Assembly: GCA_029582155.1 (NCBI GenBank)
Contig: CM055898.1
Coordinates: 22,429,339 to 22,493,338, forward strand
Source of the DNA: Panopea generosa
Taxonomy: Eukaryota > Mollusca > Bivalvia > Adapedonta > Hiatellidae
DNA: 64,000 bases
Direction: 5' to 3'
The notes beneath the pieces are model-generated. The model was not told where the DNA came from. It ran no database searches and saw only the letters and a program-made list of their open reading frames with translations. Position 1 is the stretch's first letter. The number at the start of each line of letters is the position of its first letter. Positions 59,908 to 64,000 of this stretch are shown in pieces. The position numbers and the translations under genes are program-made.

Positions 59908-60270
59908 TTACCTATACCCATAATACAAATTTCCGAAATACACAAGATTTGGAAGATCTGTAAAAAGCAATAAACCATCAATGTTTTTTGTACGTGAAAG
60001 TTCGCTATACAAATAATCTCCAGCTTCCAGTATGTGATCTAGATCCTGACGGTCAATCAAGCAAGTTTGCTTCCTAAGAGAATATGACAAAAACATCATA
60101 CAATTTGTCATGCACTGATTTCCTCTTGAAGCATCAGAGAAGTGCATATGTCCCTGACAATGACTAGCTTTAAGAAGAGATTGAAAAGTAATAGTAACAA
60201 CATCTTCATCCATGATTATGAACTTGCATAAAACCTTGTACTGATTACTTGAAATTATTGACTTGCACAA
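59908..60270 (-). pseudogene. Helentron N-terminal cysteine protease-like domain (N part)
   Basis: A 120-codon frame; the start could be the first Met or the internal one at residue 20 (MDEDVV). Residues 44-57 (HFSDASRGNQCMTNC) match the catalytic Cys neighbourhood of OTU/herpes-tegument C76-like proteases found at the N-terminus of some Helentrons; Cys53 is the likely nucleophile. The frame ends at TAA (59910-59908). The next open frame starts 22 bp downstream in the same frame, so a single nonsense change separates it from the Asp-His half. The role of such proteases in transposition is not known. Confidence 0.6.
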
Positions 60271-60416
60271 GAATCACTTTTAGCAACAGTTCTATTTTGT
60301 TTACTGGCAAATGGCCTATTAACAACTGTATTCAAAGCTTAACTTTTATCTTTTTTAGCGATCGGTCGTTGTAAATCGATCAGACATTTGTTTTCTTTCG
60401 AGTAACAACAAAATCA

Positions 60417-60665
60417 TTCTCAATTAAGCATAGTAGTTCCATATAAATGTTCCTACAATTCTCAAGTATATTCTCATGTTACAATGATTAATCTCAAGTT
60501 CTCAATTAAGCATAGTAGTCTCATATAAATGTTCCTACAATTCTCAAGTATATTCTCATGTTACAATGATTAATCTCAAGTTCTCAATTAAGCATAGTAT
60601 TCTCATGTAAATGTTCCTACAATTCTCAAGTATATTCTCATGGTATAATCAGTTTGTTCTCATGT
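60417..60665. repeat. 82-bp tandem repeat, three copies, upstream of the Helentron ORFs
   Basis: TTCTCAATTAAGCATAGTA starts at 60417, 60499 and 60581, exactly 82 bp apart, with CAATTCTCAAGTATATTCTC in each. It lies about 150 bp upstream of the first Helentron reading frame. Minisatellites near ends occur in some Helentrons, but a link is not shown. Confidence 0.93.
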
Positions 60666-62590
60666 TTACATAGTACTCATATAATAATAATTTATGTTGT
60701 CATATCATAAATATAAACGTACTTGTTATTCAATCACATTTTCTCACAATAAATTTCCTTGGCTTTTAAGTATATGTTTATTTATTTCTGTTTTCATTCA
60801 ATATTAATAAGTGACTAAAACATGATCAACATAAATTCTGTACCTGTTAAACTTCTGGCAGAGTAATTAGTTTCGCCGAGAAAGGGCTTGCTTTACTGAA
60901 GTGATGCACACATTTTCACCAACCTGTTGGATCCATTTTATTAATAAATTATTTGCGATGCACAATCATTTCCCGTCCCAAGGCAAGAATTTGGTACTAT
61001 CAATGCCAGACACAGAAACTAGGTCAACGCTGTTTGAGAAACAATTCTACTGAATTATGTGTAAATTACAGCAAACAATCTACAACTTGAAATGGAGACC
61101 GTCTGAATATATTAGATTATATCATATACTACGTATATAAAAGTACAGTTTGCTATAATTTTCTCACCTTTCGTATTTCTTTTATGTTGCCAATTTTCGT
61201 CAGCTTCTTTTTTTCAAAAAAAATGGCCGCTCTTGGATACTACAACCAATCAAATTAGTTGTTTATGTTACATGCAAACATTAACCAATGGGAAGTCAGA
61301 ATAGTGACGCAATAAGTTTTATAACACAGTTCTATAGTAGGGGTCTTCTCAAAGTATATATGTAGACAGATTACATCTAAAATATTTCGTTAAAAAAAAG
61401 AAAACATAAACGTTATATGCAAATTGAATTGTATTATGAAACGTCACCTAGGTACTTCTTGCACAATAAGAAGTTAATATATACATCGTTCATGTAGATC
61501 TAATGACTGTTTAGATCTATGCGTAATTGTGAGTGATCCCTGAAGAAAAATCCGCAAGGTGGTACACCAGATCTTTACATAAAAGTGTTTCCGGCAAATC
61601 GTTTCTAATATGCAGCTGTGACTACGTCACATCCGCATAAAAAGTACCTGTTTAAAGGTAATGAAGGGTACTTGTTTATCAAATATATAAACAGTACTTG
61701 TTTATTAGCAGTTGGAATAAAATCAATGATTAAAAAAGTAAAACAAATATCTAAAGATTTGGTTTAGAATAAACATATTGTATTGCCATTTTAGTTACAT
61801 ATATACATATACATATTACATACAAATACCACTGAAATACATAAGGTCAAAGGGTCTGACCACAAGTGCTCACCACATTAGTTAAGGCCGTCTCCTTGAA
61901 ACAATGATTTGCATCTTATCTCGATGGCTTAGAGGCATTAATATTTTAGTTGATAGTAAAATCAATGTATGATACGATGTATATACGCACCTAGTTACAA
62001 TGCAAACCGGGGACACAGACTAGATACAGTCACCTCAATAGAAACGGTTTAAGCAGCGAGTTGTATTGAAGGATAGGAAACTTGCACCTCCTGACTAACT
62101 GTTGATAAAATAGAACAAGAATGATTAATTAACTGGCAAATTAATCATTCGTAATTTACAGGCAACTGAGTTCTTGTACATAAACTGTAAGTTGTATGTT
62201 ATCTTAAATGTTTAAACATGTTTCGATCATGCAAAATGATTGAATTCAATGTATTGAGAATTGGAGGAAAAGTTTTCGTAATTTGTCGTTATGCAGTATA
62301 CAAATTTTGTAATCCGAAGTAATTCAACACTTTTAAACACACATTTCAGGGAATGATATTGTTTTGATGTTGTTTTATTTATGTTCCTGGGATGAATGGA
62401 AGTTCAGATAATTGAAAACGAAATATTGTGAGATTTTGTGTGATTACGCGAGCGTTCAAAAAATCTGAAGCAGTTGCCTTTCCTTCTCTATATAATTCCT
62501 TGGTTAAGCCATAGCTGATATATCAAGATCTAATCTACATTTGCTGACACCTTGTATGAGTCAGATCCAGATAAGGATCCATAACTACGC
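60666..62590. other. Noncoding; short GGTACTTGTTTAT repeats at 61645-61715
   Basis: No gene recognised. About three copies of a GGTACTTGTTTATCAAATAT motif occur at 61645-61715, related to the array at 42235-42430. The left limit of the Helentron (its 5' end) should lie in or near this stretch. Confidence 0.5.
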
Positions 62591-62596
62591 ACACAC

Positions 62597-62605
62597 TATA
62601 TAAAG
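62597..62605 (+). promoter_or_regulatory. Strong TATA box (TATATAAAG)
   Basis: A consensus TATA element in the context CACTATATAAAGGACAG, so transcription could start near 62628. No long frame follows; the next plausible start codon is at 63191. The function is inferred only from the motif. Confidence 0.3.
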
Positions 62606-63190
62606 GACAGACATCGAAACCCATTGGATCATGAAGATACCGTGACATTCGAAGCTTTTTCATAAAGGGAGATAATTGAAATAACAACACCAATAGGGCC
62701 TACCGCTTGGTCATATTTTCGAATTTATGATACCAATTTAATTCGAATGCGTGATTGTTCAAAAAGTATGACACACCAAATCACATATATGTTGTATAAT
62801 TTGAAGGAAAAATGGCAGTTCACGCTATAGAAGAAACACTGAGAAAGAATCTGAAGGGTTGTAATAAATGTTTCATTTGTGGTAGAAGACTAGTTTGAAA
62901 CAAATGTCTTCAGATTTAAACATTACATTTTATCATAAATTGAAATGTAAAGGAGTAAGAATTTGAACGATGGGCTTTTTCTGAGAGCATAAACCTCTGT
63001 TGGGCCTCCCTGAATGTCGACATTGAATTTTGTCAGACGTTATGCAACATGGAGCAGCTTCAAAAGAAGTACTTTAGTAGCTGGAGAACTGTACTTAACG
63101 TCTCGGGCTATAGCAATGTGATTTAAAATATGTCTGTTATAATAAAGTATTATTCTATTTTCGATTAATTGGTATTGAAATAATTACAAA

Positions 63191-63233
63191 ATGAGGATAA
63201 TAGTTGTTTTGTTTATGATCGTCATTTTTCAAT
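63191..63233 (+). CDS. Possible first coding exon of a secreted peptide gene
   Basis: ATG in the context ACAAAATGAGG encodes MRIIVVLFMIVIFQ, a hydrophobic stretch like a signal peptide. It is followed by a consensus donor TGTAAGTAT (exon end 63233, phase 1). The downstream exon would be beyond the window. The donor lies at the start of a 53-bp array whose units repeat the donor. It could equally be chance. Confidence 0.25.
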
Positions 63234-64000
63234 GTAAGTATTCACACCATTGTGTTACTGATCGTCAATGTAAGTATCCACACCATTGTAGGAGTACGGA
63301 TGTTGTGTTACTGGTCGTCAATGTAAGTATCCACATCATTGTAGGAGTACATATATTGTGTGACTGGTCGTCAATGTTAGTATACACACCAGTGTAGGAG
63401 TACGGATATTGTGTTACTGATCATCAATGTTAGTATCCACACCAGTGTAGGAGTACGGATGTTGTGTTACTGGTCGTCAATGTAAGTATCCACATCATTG
63501 TAGGAGTACGGATATTTTGTTACTGGTCGTCAATGTTAGTATCCACATCATTGTAGGAGTACAGATATTGTGTTACTGATCGTCAATGTAAGTATCCACA
63601 CCATTGTAGGAGTACGGATGTTGTGTTACTGGTCGTCAATGTAAGTATCCACATCATTGTAGGAGTACGGATATTTTGTTGATGGTCGTCAATGTAAGTA
63701 TCGACACCAGTGTAGGAGTACGGATATTGTGTTTCTGGTCGTCAATGTAAGTATCCACACCATTGTAGGAGTACGGATATTGGGTGACTGGTCGTCAATG
63801 TTAGTATCCACATCATTGTAGGAGTACGGATATTGTGTTACTGGTTGTCAATGTTAGTATCCACACCAGTGTAGGAGTACGGATATTGTGTTACTGGTCG
63901 TCAATGTAAGTATCCACATCATTGTAGGAGTACGGATATTGTGTTTCTGGTCGTCAATGTAAGCATCCACACCATTGTAGGAGTACGGATATTGTGTTTC
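63225..64000. repeat. 53-bp tandem array, about 14 copies, runs off the right edge
   Basis: Unit CAATGTAAGTATCCACACCA, TTGTAGGAGTACGGATATTG, TGTTACTGGTCGT, 53 bp. Variants include GTTAGT for GTAAGT and CATCATT for CACCATT. The array continues past the end of the window. Confidence 0.95.

Larger units (their letters stand above)
48532..60270 (-). mobile_element. Helentron (Helitron-like rolling-circle transposon), decayed
   Basis: The minus strand carries, in order, a cysteine protease-like domain, a zinc-knuckle/DUF6570-like region, Rep (HUH), a PIF1-like helicase, an endonuclease/exonuclease/phosphatase-type nuclease, and then a separate RPA-like gene. The C-terminal nuclease and the RPA companion are the layout of animal Helentrons/Helitron2. 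The given limits are only the outermost coding positions; the true termini were not identified. One stop (59908-59910) and three frame changes (near 58250-58275, at 58037-58042 and between 56301 and 56367) break the main protein, so this copy should not be autonomous unless introns or recoding rescue it. Confidence 0.9.

Noticed and set aside
63225..64000. CRISPR-like regular repeats
   Set aside because: Units are contiguous, without unique spacers, in a eukaryotic context; it is a tandem array. The same holds for the 65-bp and 116-bp arrays.

Overview
The window is animal nuclear DNA, AT-rich and intron-rich. It most likely comes from a lophotrochozoan, probably a bivalve mollusc. That assignment is an inference from the ciliary dynein gene, the repeat content (tRNA-derived SINEs, GTGACCTTGACCTTTGA arrays, many minisatellites) and a Helentron; I have not matched it to a species.

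Layout. (1) Positions 298-32925, + strand: the 3' part of one large gene, an axonemal outer-arm dynein heavy chain of the DNAH5/DNAH8 (Chlamydomonas gamma) class. I resolved 35 consecutive exons. Their lengths sum to 6096 nt, giving 2031 codons plus a stop, with every splice phase consistent. They run from inside the AAA3 P-loop to the natural stop. Exons upstream of AAA3 lie to the left of the window. Introns carry many unrelated tandem arrays, SINEs, a small inverted-repeat element and a LINE remnant. (2) 32926-48500: no gene recognised. It holds SINEs, a MITE, two copies of a large repeat built of ~165-bp units, other mollusc-like repeats, and a well-delimited non-autonomous hAT element (47523-48405) with an 8-bp target duplication. 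(3) 48532-60270, - strand: a decayed Helentron-type rolling-circle transposon. In transcription order it holds an OTU/C76-like cysteine protease, a zinc-knuckle/DUF6570-like region, a HUH Rep domain, a PIF1-like helicase and a C-terminal endonuclease/exonuclease/phosphatase-type nuclease. These are split by one in-frame stop and three frame changes. A separate three-exon RPA-like single-strand-binding protein gene follows. (4) 60271-64000: no solid gene. It holds an 82-bp triplication, a TATA box at 62597, and a 53-bp tandem array that runs off the right edge and starts beside a short signal-peptide-like open frame.

How the parts relate: the dynein gene and the Helentron are independent. Within the Helentron, Rep would nick and join, the helicase would unwind, the RPA-like protein would coat the displaced strand, and the nuclease and protease have accessory roles that are not settled in the family. 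The breaks suggest this copy is not autonomous.
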